The notes under the pieces were generated by a model, which did no database searches, was not told where the DNA came from, and was given only the letters and a program-made list of their open reading frames with translations. From positions 50,903 through 114,902 of the forward strand of contig NZ_JABBGJ010000037.1 of the NCBI RefSeq assembly GCF_012927345.1: a stretch of DNA of 64,000 bases, in the 5' to 3' direction. The translations under genes were made by a program, and so were the position numbers. Origin of the DNA: Paraburkholderia polaris. Its GTDB lineage: Bacteria; Pseudomonadota; Gammaproteobacteria; Burkholderiales; Burkholderiaceae. Positions 51,670 through 60,490 of the stretch are shown here, piece after piece (position 1 is the first letter of the stretch; every line of letters begins with the position of its first letter).

Positions 51670-52710
51670 TTATTCGGAGCGCTCTAGCTTCTCATCGTTC
51701 GAGCGTAACCCCACACGCGCCTCGACCGGGTTGAAAGGCAGGAACTTGCTTATTGGCCGGGATGGGACGTTCGCGACGTCAAAGTTTAGAAACCCCAACA
51801 GGAGCTGCAAACCGATCAGCACCGGCAATGCCGACAGCATGATCGTTCCCAGAGGTGTCGGGGTCGTGGACGCAAGGGCGCTGATCCAATGAACAGTACC
51901 AAAGCAGACGCCAAAAATGAACAGAATCAAGCCGATGATCAGTTCAAACGTAGCGGCAGTCATGTCACGCAGGAAATAGTTATAGAAAATCCGCTTCGTG
52001 AAATTTTTTGCGTGCTTACCCATAAACTCAAAAAGAACACTCGTTATTTTCAAGTTGGATTCTTCGTCTCCGTACACCGCGTCCATAGGAATATCCGCGA
52101 CAACCGCTCGCAACGTGTTCAGGCGAAACAGCATGTCTGTTTCGAAGAAATAACGCCGACTGATCCGGTCGAAGGGCAAGTGCGCCGCGGCGCGCGCATT
52201 GATTGCCGTGTAGCCATTCGTTGGGTCGAAAATTGTCCAGTAGCCGGTCGATATCTTGGTCATGATCGACAGTCCAGCATTACCGATGAGGCGCATCGCC
52301 GGCATTCTGGTGATATGCGTCAGATCGTAAAAGCGATTGCCCTTGGTATAGTCAGCCCAGCCGTCGACAATCGGCAGCACAAATTGCGGCAGCAGACCCG
52401 GGTCCATCTGACCGTCACCATCCACCTTGACGATCACGTCCGCTCCGCCGGCGATTGCTTCCGCATACCCCGACATAACCGCCCCTCCGACGCCCTGATT
52501 CACCGTATGGCGGACAACGCGAACGCGCGGGTCTGTGCAATTGCCCTCGACGAAGTCGCCACTGCTCTCGGGACAGCAGTCGTCCACCACATAAATCTGG
52601 TCGACTTCCGGCCCGATCTTTGCGATCACACCAAGAATGTGCGGGCGGACTTTGTAGCACGGAATGACGACTGCAATCGACGAAGGCGTGTTCGAGATAC
52701 TTGAGTTCAT
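51670..52710 (-). CDS. Polyprenyl-phosphate glycosyltransferase (DPM1/GtrB-like GT2)
   Basis: A 346-residue GT2 enzyme. The catalytic domain has IAVVIPCYKVRPHILGVIAK, the acidic VDDCCPESSGDF, NQGVGGAVMSGYAEAI and the metal-binding VKVDGDGQMDP (the DxD region), all typical of dolichyl/undecaprenyl-phosphate sugar synthases. Two membrane helices close the protein (FELIIGLILFIFGVCFG and LSALPVLIGLQLLLGF). It should load a hexose from a nucleotide sugar onto undecaprenyl phosphate. The ATG at 52710 starts the GT fold. With the SMR-like gene and the GT-C-like gene downstream it forms a probable side-chain glycosylation module. Confidence 0.87.
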   Translation of the reverse strand: MNSSISNTPSSIAVVIPCYKVRPHILGVIAKIGPEVDQIYVVDDCCPESSGDFVEGNCTDPRVRVVRHTVNQGVGGAVMSGYAEAIAGGADVIVKVDGDGQMDPGLLPQFVLPIVDGWADYTKGNRFYDLTHITRMPAMRLIGNAGLSIMTKISTGYWTIFDPTNGYTAINARAAAHLPFDRISRRYFFETDMLFRLNTLRAVVADIPMDAVYGDEESNLKITSVLFEFMGKHAKNFTKRIFYNYFLRDMTAATFELIIGLILFIFGVCFGTVHWISALASTTPTPLGTIMLSALPVLIGLQLLLGFLNFDVANVPSRPISKFLPFNPVEARVGLRSNDEKLERSE

Positions 52711-53064
52711 GTGTGTCGTGTGTTTGTCATGCCGATCCGGAAACGCAAGCGTCTGCGGACCATACCGCAAAATGAGGAGCGCAAAGGCACGTCTACTCGT
52801 TGGAAATCTGCGCCAGCAGATACGTGCACGAAGCCCTCGAAATCCAGGGAGCACGCTGCCCGGGGGGCAACCGCATGCCGTCGCGCTATGCCTGCTCGCG
52901 GCCCCACCGCCCGAAACGTAACATTGTATACGCGTCCCATGGCCACAGTGATTGTCCCCAAGTCACCGGCCGAGTTCCCCGCGGCGAGATTGCCGATTCG
53001 TCACGGAAATAACTCGTTGAGACAGCCCGCGCATTGCCGTTCTGCCTTCGCATCGCCCTGGGCT
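52711..53064. other. Intergenic region upstream of the GtrB-like gene
   Basis: About 350 bases with no convincing gene. On the minus strand TATACAAT (52921-52930 region) could be a -10 element for the side-chain module. It also separates that module from the operon ending at 53065. Confidence 0.4.
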
Positions 53065-54195
53065 TCATCGCGCGACGTCGTCGTACAGCGCGCTATACGC
53101 CTTACCCAATGCCTCACCCGAAAACAACGTTTCATAATGCTCGCGCGCCGCTTGCCCCATGTGTGCCGCCAAGGCGTCGTCACTCAGTAGCACATTCATC
53201 GCGCCAGCCAGTTCCTTTGGTTGTTCCGGTGCGACGACAAAGCCCGTCACACCGTGTTGGTTGACGTAGGACGTTCCGGATCCGACCTCGCAGCACACCA
53301 TGGGCTTACCGAACATTGCGGCCTCCACCAACACCATGCCGAACGCTTCAGAGCGCAAATGCGACGGCAGCACCATCGCGCGGCATCCCTTGAGCAAGGC
53401 GACCTTTTCTTCGTGCGTCACCTGCCCCGCGAAGACGACATTGCTCGCACCCGTCTGCCTCGCCAACTCCGCCAAACGCCCCCGTTCCGGACCGGAACCG
53501 GCGATCACAATTTTCGCATTAACATGGCGCGCAGCCTCGATCAGCGTGTGCAGGCCTTTGTAATAGCGCAACACGCCGAGAGCTAGAAAGTACGGTTCGT
53601 CCGCCGCAAGACCAAGACGGTTCGCCATGTCGCGTTGCGCATCTACGGGATGCGGCTCGTCTCGGTAGTCGATGATGCCGAGCGGAATGGTCTTCAGCCG
53701 CTCCTTCGTCACGCATTCCATCAACGCCTCGCTGGTCTGTGCATAGGCAGGCGAAGTCGCAACCACAGCGGACATGCTACGCAGCGTGCGCCGCATCAAC
53801 GGCCCGTAGACGGCGCCAAGCGCTTTCTGCCGCACGATGTCAGAGTGATATGTCATCACTGTGGGCTTTTTCGTGCGACCCAGCAGATGCAATACATCCG
53901 CGAACGGCCACGGAAAGTGGAAATGCACGACGTCGGCCCAGTCGGCCATCTGCCAATACTTCATTAATGCACTCGGGCCGCCCAGATCGCACGACGCAGG
54001 CGCCGCCCAGGATTTCGCGCGTACGACGCGCCCCTCGGGAGAGTCGATCTCCGTTGGCTCGGGTGTCGGCGACAAAGTCAGAATGCGTGGCTCGACACCG
54101 CACGCGCGCGTCGACAGCGCGATCTGGCGAATCGCTTCCTGCAAGCCACCTGGCGGATCGGGGAAGTAGGTACGGTAGACATGAACCACTTTCAC
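53065..54195 (-). CDS. Glycosyltransferase family 4
   Basis: A 376-residue GT-B transferase of the common mannosyl/glucosyl type. Seen: MKVVHVYRTYFPDPPGGLQE with the GG loop, VVHFHFPWPFADVLHLL, TYHSDIVRQKALGAVYGPLM, FLALGVLRYYKGLHTLIEAA, and the E-x7-E motif in PSHLRSEAFGMVLVEAAMFG. Its ATG overlaps the upstream GT stop (ATGA). It is the last gene of the tightly coupled operon 59515-53065. Similar enzymes in Burkholderia and Pseudomonas O-antigen loci use GDP-mannose or GDP-rhamnose; the donor here is not determined. Confidence 0.88.
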   Translation of the reverse strand: MKVVHVYRTYFPDPPGGLQEAIRQIALSTRACGVEPRILTLSPTPEPTEIDSPEGRVVRAKSWAAPASCDLGGPSALMKYWQMADWADVVHFHFPWPFADVLHLLGRTKKPTVMTYHSDIVRQKALGAVYGPLMRRTLRSMSAVVATSPAYAQTSEALMECVTKERLKTIPLGIIDYRDEPHPVDAQRDMANRLGLAADEPYFLALGVLRYYKGLHTLIEAARHVNAKIVIAGSGPERGRLAELARQTGASNVVFAGQVTHEEKVALLKGCRAMVLPSHLRSEAFGMVLVEAAMFGKPMVCCEVGSGTSYVNQHGVTGFVVAPEQPKELAGAMNVLLSDDALAAHMGQAAREHYETLFSGEALGKAYSALYDDVAR

Positions 54196-55448
54196 GTGCG
54201 CACCTCCGCGCCGCAGTGCTGTCGCACGCTGCCGTTGCCCGATTCACGGCCGCTGAACGTGATCTGCAGCATCTTGTCCAGACGCCGCTCCCACGTGTTG
54301 TCGCCCACCGCCGCTCGCGCCTCATCCGCGTTCAGCTTGCCGCGCGCAAGCTGTTTCTCGATTGCGGCAATGAAGGCTTCGAGGTCGCCACCCACTTCGA
54401 GACCCGCACGCGGTTCTTTCGCAAAATCCAGCGGCGTCGACACCACCGGCAAGCCGGCCGCCAGGTATTCATAAAACTTCATCGGAAACATCGAGCGCGT
54501 GTACTCGTTCAGCAAGGTCGGCAGCACGCCGATCTGCACGCCGCGCAGATACTCCGGCAAGGTTTGATAGCTGCGATAGCCGAATAGATGCACATTGGGT
54601 AAGCGCGCAAGTTGTGCGAGCAAATCGCTGCGCTGCCCTTCGCGTTCTTCGCCGATGATGATCCAGTGCCAATCCGGCCGCGCCTGTGCGGTCTGCAAAA
54701 GCAGCGGGAAGTCGATCTTGAAGTCGGACAGCACGCCGTGATAGACCAGCCGGGGTTCCGGAATGGCGGCCAGTTCCGCAGGCACCGGGCCCGCTTGACG
54801 TGCCTGGCCGAAGTGCGCGTCGTCCACCACATTACCGAAGTAGTGCGTGTTCGGGTTATACGGCAGACAGGTCTCCTGCAGCGATTTCGCGGTCGTGAAG
54901 ACCGCTTCGCAACGCGCGAGCAGCGCTTGCTGCGCATTGTTGAACGCTGCCACGTCGACGCCGGGAATGGTCGCGATATCGTCGACGCAGTGATACACGA
55001 GCGGCCCGCGCGGCAGCGTCTCGATTGCATCGAGCATGAACGGGTGATATGTCCACACGACTGGATCTTTGAAGCGCCGTGATTTCGCGAAGCGCACGAC
55101 GGAGAACCGAAGCAGCGCCTGGTTCAGCGTGCGAACCAGCGGCCAATGATGTTTGGCCGGCACCATCAACGGCGACAGCACCCAGATGTTCTCAGCGCGC
55201 CGAGGCGCCCCGAGTACGAGCGACTGCATGCCGCGCCACAGACGGCGCCACAGGCGGGCCCAGTCGCGCCCGCTGCCGACTTTGGGCGAACGGAATCCGA
55301 CGCTCTCCACGTAAAGCACCCGCCAGCCACGCGCGGCCAGATTGCTCGCGGTATGCTGCTTGTTCGTCCAATACGGTTCGTCCCAGTCGGCGGTCGAAAA
55401 CAACACGCAGTCTCGCGCGGCAAGCGTCGTATCCTGCCGTTCAACCAC
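54192..55448 (-). CDS. Glycosyltransferase (GT-B, GT4-like)
   Basis: A 418-residue transferase with a C-terminal GT-B donor domain: LVYHGVLSDFKIDFPLLLQT, WHWIIIGEEREGQRSDLL, NVHLFGYRSYQTLPEYLRG and NEYTRSMFPMKFYEYLAAGL followed by PVVST. The N-terminal part (VLFSTADWDEPYWTNKQHTA) resembles the TuaH/WsaF-type family. The GTG at 55448 is chosen: it overlaps the wecB stop by eight bases and has GAGG six bases earlier; the frame continues open to 55571 but that part is antisense-like wecB sequence. Donor unknown. Confidence 0.85.
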   Translation of the reverse strand: MVERQDTTLAARDCVLFSTADWDEPYWTNKQHTASNLAARGWRVLYVESVGFRSPKVGSGRDWARLWRRLWRGMQSLVLGAPRRAENIWVLSPLMVPAKHHWPLVRTLNQALLRFSVVRFAKSRRFKDPVVWTYHPFMLDAIETLPRGPLVYHCVDDIATIPGVDVAAFNNAQQALLARCEAVFTTAKSLQETCLPYNPNTHYFGNVVDDAHFGQARQAGPVPAELAAIPEPRLVYHGVLSDFKIDFPLLLQTAQARPDWHWIIIGEEREGQRSDLLAQLARLPNVHLFGYRSYQTLPEYLRGVQIGVLPTLLNEYTRSMFPMKFYEYLAAGLPVVSTPLDFAKEPRAGLEVGGDLEAFIAAIEKQLARGKLNADEARAAVGDNTWERRLDKMLQITFSGRESGNGSVRQHCGAEVRT

Positions 55449-56562
55449 TGAACACCTCGACCGGCCGGCCCAGCAGACTGTCGAGAATACGCTGCGAGGC
55501 CAGCCCGTCACCGTAAGGGTTCGCTCGATTACGCAGTGCCTCGCGGCGCGCCGGATCGTCGAGCCAGCCAATCACCGCGCGTTCGATACTGTCCGACGCC
55601 TGACCGGCCAGCGTTGCAAAGCCCGCGTCAACCCCTTCGCGCCGCTCGGTGTGGTTGCGCATCACGACGACCGGCACGCCGAAAGTGGGTGCTTCCTCCT
55701 GAATGCCGCCGGAGTCGCTGACAACGACCGCGCTGCCGCTGATCAGATAGAGACTGGTCGGGTAATCGACCGGCTCAATCAACGCGAGATTGGCGATGCC
55801 GTTCAGTTCACGCAGCACGGGCTCGCGCACGGCGGGATTTAAATGCACCGGGAAGATCCAGCGGTAATCGCTATAGCGTTGGCACAGGTCGCGCAATACG
55901 CGACAAATATCCTGCAACACGTCGCCAAAATTTTCGCGCCGATGGCAGGTGACGAGGATGTGCTGCTGCTCGGCACCCGTCCATGGTGGCAGCGGACTTT
56001 CTGGCGGCGTCCCGTCCCAACTCCTGCGCACTGCCGCAATCGCATCCACCACCGTATTGCCGGTGACGAGGATTTTTTCCGCTGCAATGCCTTCGTTCAA
56101 CAGATTCTGGCGCGCCAATTCAGTCGGCGCGAAATGCAGCGTGGTGATGCGGCTCAGCAGACTGCGATTGGCTTCTTCGGGGAACGGGCTCTTGAGATCA
56201 CCGGTGCGCAATCCAGCTTCGACGTGGCCCACCGGAATCCCGCGATGAAAAGCCGCGAGACCGGCGCAAAACGCCGTCGTCGTATCGCCTTGCACGATTA
56301 CCCAGTCCGGACGCGCCTGCTCCAGCGCCCGATCGAGAGCAGCCAGGAGGCGCGACGACAAGGCGTTCAGCGATTGCCCCGGACTCATCGTGTCGAGCGT
56401 GATGTCCGGTTCGATGCCGAAAAATTTGAGCGCCTGTGCAGCCATGTCCTTGTGTTGACCGCTCGCGCAAACGACGGTTTCGACCTCGGCGCGCAAGGCT
56501 CTTACGACCGGCGCCAGCTTGATGACCTCGGGCCGCGTGCCCATCACCACCATGATTTTCAT
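55441..56562 (-). CDS. wecB: UDP-N-acetylglucosamine 2-epimerase (non-hydrolysing)
   Basis: A 373-residue cytoplasmic enzyme converting UDP-GlcNAc to UDP-ManNAc. Seen: the start MKIMVVMGTRPEVIKLAPVV, VQGDTTTAFCAGLAAFHRGI, HVEAGLRTGD, and SDSGGIQEEAPTFGVPVVVM, the uracil/phosphate-binding stretch. Length and motifs are standard for WecB. The usual partner WecC (UDP-ManNAc dehydrogenase) is not in the window, so ManNAc itself or a derivative may be the residue used. It overlaps both neighbours (ATGA with the deacetylase, 8 bases with the GT). Confidence 0.94.
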   Translation of the reverse strand: MKIMVVMGTRPEVIKLAPVVRALRAEVETVVCASGQHKDMAAQALKFFGIEPDITLDTMSPGQSLNALSSRLLAALDRALEQARPDWVIVQGDTTTAFCAGLAAFHRGIPVGHVEAGLRTGDLKSPFPEEANRSLLSRITTLHFAPTELARQNLLNEGIAAEKILVTGNTVVDAIAAVRRSWDGTPPESPLPPWTGAEQQHILVTCHRRENFGDVLQDICRVLRDLCQRYSDYRWIFPVHLNPAVREPVLRELNGIANLALIEPVDYPTSLYLISGSAVVVSDSGGIQEEAPTFGVPVVVMRNHTERREGVDAGFATLAGQASDSIERAVIGWLDDPARREALRNRANPYGDGLASQRILDSLLGRPVEVFSG

Positions 56563-58136
56563 TGCAATCGTTCCCCTGACTCGACTTGCTCATAGGCACC
56601 GCGAAATTCGACGCCGAGCGAATAAGGAGCGGCCATGCCGGTAGGGACGAGGACGCGGAATCCGCCGTCCTCCTCGATCACCTGTGTCTGCGACTTGAAC
56701 TTGAGGAAATCGAGCGCACCCGCCTCCGTCATGAAGACCGGCATTTGCGCGCGGCTGCGGATGTACTCAATGAATTGCTCATGTGCTTCAATGCGCGCCG
56801 CTTCGTCCGGCCAACCGTATTGATAGCGCGGCGAAAACGGATGATCGAGATAGCCGAACAACGTTTGTGTGTCGTACGCGAGATCGAAAGCACGCTTGAA
56901 TACGGCAAGCGGGTCGCCTACGGCGAGCATGCAATCGCCGTGCAGCATGCATTGCTGGCTATGGCCGACGAAGCCTTCCGGCAAACCCGCAAGCGCTCCG
57001 CCGCGCGCCAGCACGAACTCCGGATCATTGCGGATGATGCCGCCGACGCAGCCTTCATAGCCGGCGTCGGCCAATGCGCGCAACGCATACGGCGGCGACT
57101 GGTGAAACGGCGACACCGCGTACCGCACCGGATTGCCCGTCACGATCTGCAGCGCTTGTGCCGATTGACGCCCCTCTTCGAGGGCGGCTTCGTAGCTGCC
57201 GCCCCAATTAGGCGCGTGAGTCGCCGTATGAGAGAGCACCGCGCCCTGCCCCTGGTCGACCAGCAGTTCCCACAAGATCGCGTGTTCTTCAGGCCGGATC
57301 AGATTCTGCGTATGCACAGCCAGCGTAAACGGCACGCCGAGGCGCTGGTAGGCTTGCCACAACGGGCGCGCTGCCTCGACACTTTCATCGCAATCGAGTC
57401 GCGAGGTAATCGCTGCATCGAAACCCCATGGAATCTCGCTCAACACCGGCTGACACGGCAGTGCTTGCGCGCGATAGCCTGACAGGAAATTCTCGACGAT
57501 GCGCCATTCGAACGAATCGCATGGCCCGACTGGGCGGTTGATCCACAGCACGCTCGCTGCGTCCGCGTCCCAAAGCGCCGCGTAAGAAAAACGACGGCCG
57601 CCGGCGACGTGTACCGACGCCAGTTCCGCATCGCTTGCTACCTGGCCCGCTTGCGCGACCGCCCAAATCGAGCCGTCGTGCCGAATGCGCCCGTAGCCGA
57701 GGTTGTTCCATTCGTCAGTGAAGTCGAAGCGCTCGAATGGTCGGTCCCACGTCTGCCCGCCCAATGCTTCCACCAGGTGCGTATAGCGCACTACGGCATG
57801 GCTCTCTCTCGCTTCACGCGACGGCGCGGCTTCGCTGCGACTATCCGCTTCCAGTTCCGCCGGCCAGTCTACCGTTTCATAGTTCAGATCCCGCGCGAGT
57901 GCAGACGGCACGCGACCGAAGAGGACCAGCTTGCGTGGCTGAGCGCTTAACCATTCAAACAGGTCCGCGCCCCACTCCTCCGGCACATCGATTGCAACGA
58001 CTACGGCCGGCGCGATAGAGCGCAAAGCACTGCGCGAAATCGGCTGTGCCTGAGTCACACTGACCGACCGCCGCACGGCGGCCAATACGTATTGGCCAGC
58101 CACCGCGGAAGCGTCCGCGAACAGAACGCCGATCAT
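56559..58136 (-). CDS. Polysaccharide deacetylase-like protein with N-terminal extension
   Basis: A 525-residue protein without a signal peptide. A NodB-type region occupies about residues 235-430: TSRLDCDE (244-251) holds the Asp-x-Asp style catalytic and metal Asp, and SHTATH (302-307) supplies the metal HxxxH. The N-terminal 230 residues include a Rossmann-like start (MIGVLFADASAVAGQYVLAA) and a TDEWNNLGYGRIRHDGSIWA segment that I do not recognise. It is likely to remove an N- or O-acetyl group from a precursor sugar. It is locked by four-base overlaps between the AMP ligase gene and wecB, which suggests deacetylation followed by another acylation. Confidence 0.78.
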   Translation of the reverse strand: MIGVLFADASAVAGQYVLAAVRRSVSVTQAQPISRSALRSIAPAVVVAIDVPEEWGADLFEWLSAQPRKLVLFGRVPSALARDLNYETVDWPAELEADSRSEAAPSREARESHAVVRYTHLVEALGGQTWDRPFERFDFTDEWNNLGYGRIRHDGSIWAVAQAGQVASDAELASVHVAGGRRFSYAALWDADAASVLWINRPVGPCDSFEWRIVENFLSGYRAQALPCQPVLSEIPWGFDAAITSRLDCDESVEAARPLWQAYQRLGVPFTLAVHTQNLIRPEEHAILWELLVDQGQGAVLSHTATHAPNWGGSYEAALEEGRQSAQALQIVTGNPVRYAVSPFHQSPPYALRALADAGYEGCVGGIIRNDPEFVLARGGALAGLPEGFVGHSQQCMLHGDCMLAVGDPLAVFKRAFDLAYDTQTLFGYLDHPFSPRYQYGWPDEAARIEAHEQFIEYIRSRAQMPVFMTEAGALDFLKFKSQTQVIEEDGGFRVLVPTGMAAPYSLGVEFRGAYEQVESGERLQ

Positions 58137-59515
58137 GCGCTCACCACGTGACGAAACTTGGCGCGACTTCCGACGCGCACCAGATCGTCATGCCCGACGA
58201 AAGCAATCGTAAAAGCATCCTGCCAATAGTGGCGCAGCTTGCTGCTTGTTTCGTCCGGATTCGCCCAAGGCTCGAGCACGATGCGCAATGTCGGCGGCGT
58301 GGTCCGCAAATCGATCTGAAACTCCTGAATGCCGCCGACCCGATGATCAAGCATGTCCTGGATATGGTGCGTGGGGTGCGCTACGCCGTTGATCGGTACG
58401 ACATCATGAATTCGCCCGACAACATCCGTCAGGAAAAAACCGTTCGCGGATTCCTCCACACGTGCAAGATCGCCCGTCGCGTAGCGGATCAACGGCATTA
58501 GCCGATTGCGGAAACCGGTGAACACAAGTTCATGCGCACCATCGGGATTGCCTTCCGATACGCGGCTTTCCGGCCACCCTTCGGATTCGAGAATCTGAAA
58601 ACCGCCTTCGTGACCATTGAGTTCGTAGGCCATCACACCGAGCTCGGCGAGACCGTAGCGATCGATCACCCGGCAACGCAATGCCGACGCAATCACTTCG
58701 CGCGCGTGCGGTTCGAGCAATTCGCCACTCGACTCGAATACCTGGAATGCGTTGCCGCCGCCATACTTGCGCTGCACGTAACAGGCGAGCGCATACATGG
58801 TCGACGGATGCGAATGAGCCAGATAGGGCTTACGCCGTTTGAGCGTCTGCCACATCTCCTCAAGCCCTTCGTCGTCGATGCGGTCGAAGAAGATGTTGCT
58901 TCGATTCATCGCGAAGCATTTGAAGTCTTCGCGCGATGGCCATTCCGGAATCGCCTGATCCGGAAAACGGCAAGCGAAATGAAGTTCGGAGCGGTGACGC
59001 AATTTGCCGATGCGCTCGCGGGCGTAGAACGTGACTGCCGATGAATAGTCGGCGCCGTCCTGATCGTAATAGATCGTGCACGACAGGCCTGTCGACCCGC
59101 CGGTTTTGCAGACGTGATGCCGCGTTTGTTCGAGTGGCGCCGAATACAGTCGTGCGCCCTGCTCGCGGATAATATCTTTGGTCAGATAAGGAAGCTCTTC
59201 CAGATAACGCTGGTCTTGCTTGACTTTCGCCGGATCGAACTGCTTCGCCTGGAACAGATCGCGGTAATACGGCACCTGCGCGCCCGCGAATTCGAGCATG
59301 CCGGCCAACCGCTCGAGCGCAATGCGGCGACGCTCTGGCATCGGTAGGGCGTAATGCTGGCGCAACTCTTCGATTTTCGGACGCACGCTGCGCTTTTCGC
59401 GGCTCTCGGCAATCGGATAGGCGATATAGCCACCCGCGAAGCCCTTGAGCGTGCGAAACGGCTGTCGCACGAGCAAAGATTCGGAGTACCGCAGAAATGG
59501 ATGATTAGCTCGCAT
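58133..59515 (-). CDS. CapK/PaaK-like AMP-forming ligase
   Basis: A 460-residue protein of the phenylacetate-CoA-ligase-like branch of the ANL superfamily, as found in capsule and O-antigen loci (CapK). Seen: IEELRQHYALPMPERRRIAL, LPYLTKDIIREQGARLYSAP, the P-loop-like CKTGGSTGLSCTIYYDQDGA, FQVFESSGELLEPHAREVIA, DRYGLAELGVMAYE and a C-terminal RYATGDLARVEESANGFFLT followed by DVVGRIHD. It probably activates a carboxylic acid for transfer to an amino sugar. The ATG at 59515 is chosen over a GTG at 59560. Its partner for transfer is not obvious; no carrier protein is adjacent. Confidence 0.83.
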   Translation of the reverse strand: MRANHPFLRYSESLLVRQPFRTLKGFAGGYIAYPIAESREKRSVRPKIEELRQHYALPMPERRRIALERLAGMLEFAGAQVPYYRDLFQAKQFDPAKVKQDQRYLEELPYLTKDIIREQGARLYSAPLEQTRHHVCKTGGSTGLSCTIYYDQDGADYSSAVTFYARERIGKLRHRSELHFACRFPDQAIPEWPSREDFKCFAMNRSNIFFDRIDDEGLEEMWQTLKRRKPYLAHSHPSTMYALACYVQRKYGGGNAFQVFESSGELLEPHAREVIASALRCRVIDRYGLAELGVMAYELNGHEGGFQILESEGWPESRVSEGNPDGAHELVFTGFRNRLMPLIRYATGDLARVEESANGFFLTDVVGRIHDVVPINGVAHPTHHIQDMLDHRVGGIQEFQIDLRTTPPTLRIVLEPWANPDETSSKLRHYWQDAFTIAFVGHDDLVRVGSRAKFRHVVSA

Positions 59516-59709
59516 GAAATTCGAACCTTGTTGCGCCTGTGTGGCTTGCGCCGATTGCACCGCGCAGAACCGCGCACGCTTTCAGCGTTACTGTTTGGAT
59601 TAGGCGTGCAGCCTCAATGAGACATAACGGCCGGCGCCGCATCGCCGTCAAATGCATGCAACGGACGGTACCGCGGCCATATGACCGCGACCAACCGCCC
59701 GTAGCCGTA

Positions 59710-60486
59710 TCAGTGCGGCAATTGCGCCGAGTGGCTGACCAGCGGTTCCGGGTCAGGCTCCGGCGCGACGATCGGCTCGTCGGAGATCATCTTGCCGTGC
59801 TCCATGGAAATTTTGCGGTTGCACACCCGCGCCACCAGCTTCGGATCGTGCGAAGCCACCACCAGCACCGAAGCCTTGCCCACCAGACTCTCGAGGCGCT
59901 CCGCCGCTTTGATGCTGAACTCCGCATCACCTACGCTCAGCCACTCGTCCATGATCAGAATGTCGGCTTCGACGCTGGTCGAAATCGCGAACGCAAGACG
60001 CAACATCATCCCGCTCGAATAGGTGCGCACCGGCAGATTCAGGTAGTCGCCCAATTGGCTGAAATCCGCGATTTCGTCGATCTTGCTGCGGATACGCGCT
60101 GGCTTCAGGCCGTCGAGAATGCCGCGCAGATAAATGTTTTCGAAGCCGGTTGCATCGGGGTCGAGGCCCATCGACACATCCAGCAGCGAAGCGATCTTGC
60201 CATTCACCCTGAGCTCGCCGCGCACGGGCGCGTACACGCCCGACAGCGTGCGCAACAGGGTTGTCTTGCCTGACCCGTTGTGACCGACCAGACCCACGCG
60301 GTCGCCTTCGGTAAAGCTGAAGCTGAGATCGTCGAGCGCTTTGACAATCGCATGCCGACCGGCATCCTGACCGATGCGGCCACCCGTCGTGAGATTGAGC
60401 ACCGCCTTTTTCAGTGAGCGATGGGAGTTCTCGTAAATCGGAAATTCGACGGATATGTTACGAGCAACAATCGAAGAAGAACTCAC
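59710..60486 (-). CDS. wzt: O-antigen ABC exporter, ATP-binding subunit
   Basis: A 258-residue ABC ATPase that energises polysaccharide export through Wzm. Seen: Walker A GLVGHNGSGKTT (66-76), GLDPDATGFENIYLRG (typical of the polysaccharide exporter branch), signature YSSGMMLRLAF (156-166), Walker B ILIMDEWLSVGD (176-187) and the H-loop in VVASHDP. The C-terminal carbohydrate-binding domain of long Wzt proteins is absent; the protein ends soon after the ATPase with a Pro/Glu-rich tail. So export probably does not depend on recognising a capped chain end. It follows wzm by four bases. Confidence 0.94.
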   Translation of the reverse strand: MSSSSIVARNISVEFPIYENSHRSLKKAVLNLTTGGRIGQDAGRHAIVKALDDLSFSFTEGDRVGLVGHNGSGKTTLLRTLSGVYAPVRGELRVNGKIASLLDVSMGLDPDATGFENIYLRGILDGLKPARIRSKIDEIADFSQLGDYLNLPVRTYSSGMMLRLAFAISTSVEADILIMDEWLSVGDAEFSIKAAERLESLVGKASVLVVASHDPKLVARVCNRKISMEHGKMISDEPIVAPEPDPEPLVSHSAQLPH

Positions 60487-60490
60487 GGTA

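Noticed and set aside
55449..55571. N-terminal extension of the GT at 54192-55448
   Set aside because: It is opposite-phase sequence inside wecB; the GTG at 55448 has a proper GAGG spacing and a usual operon overlap.
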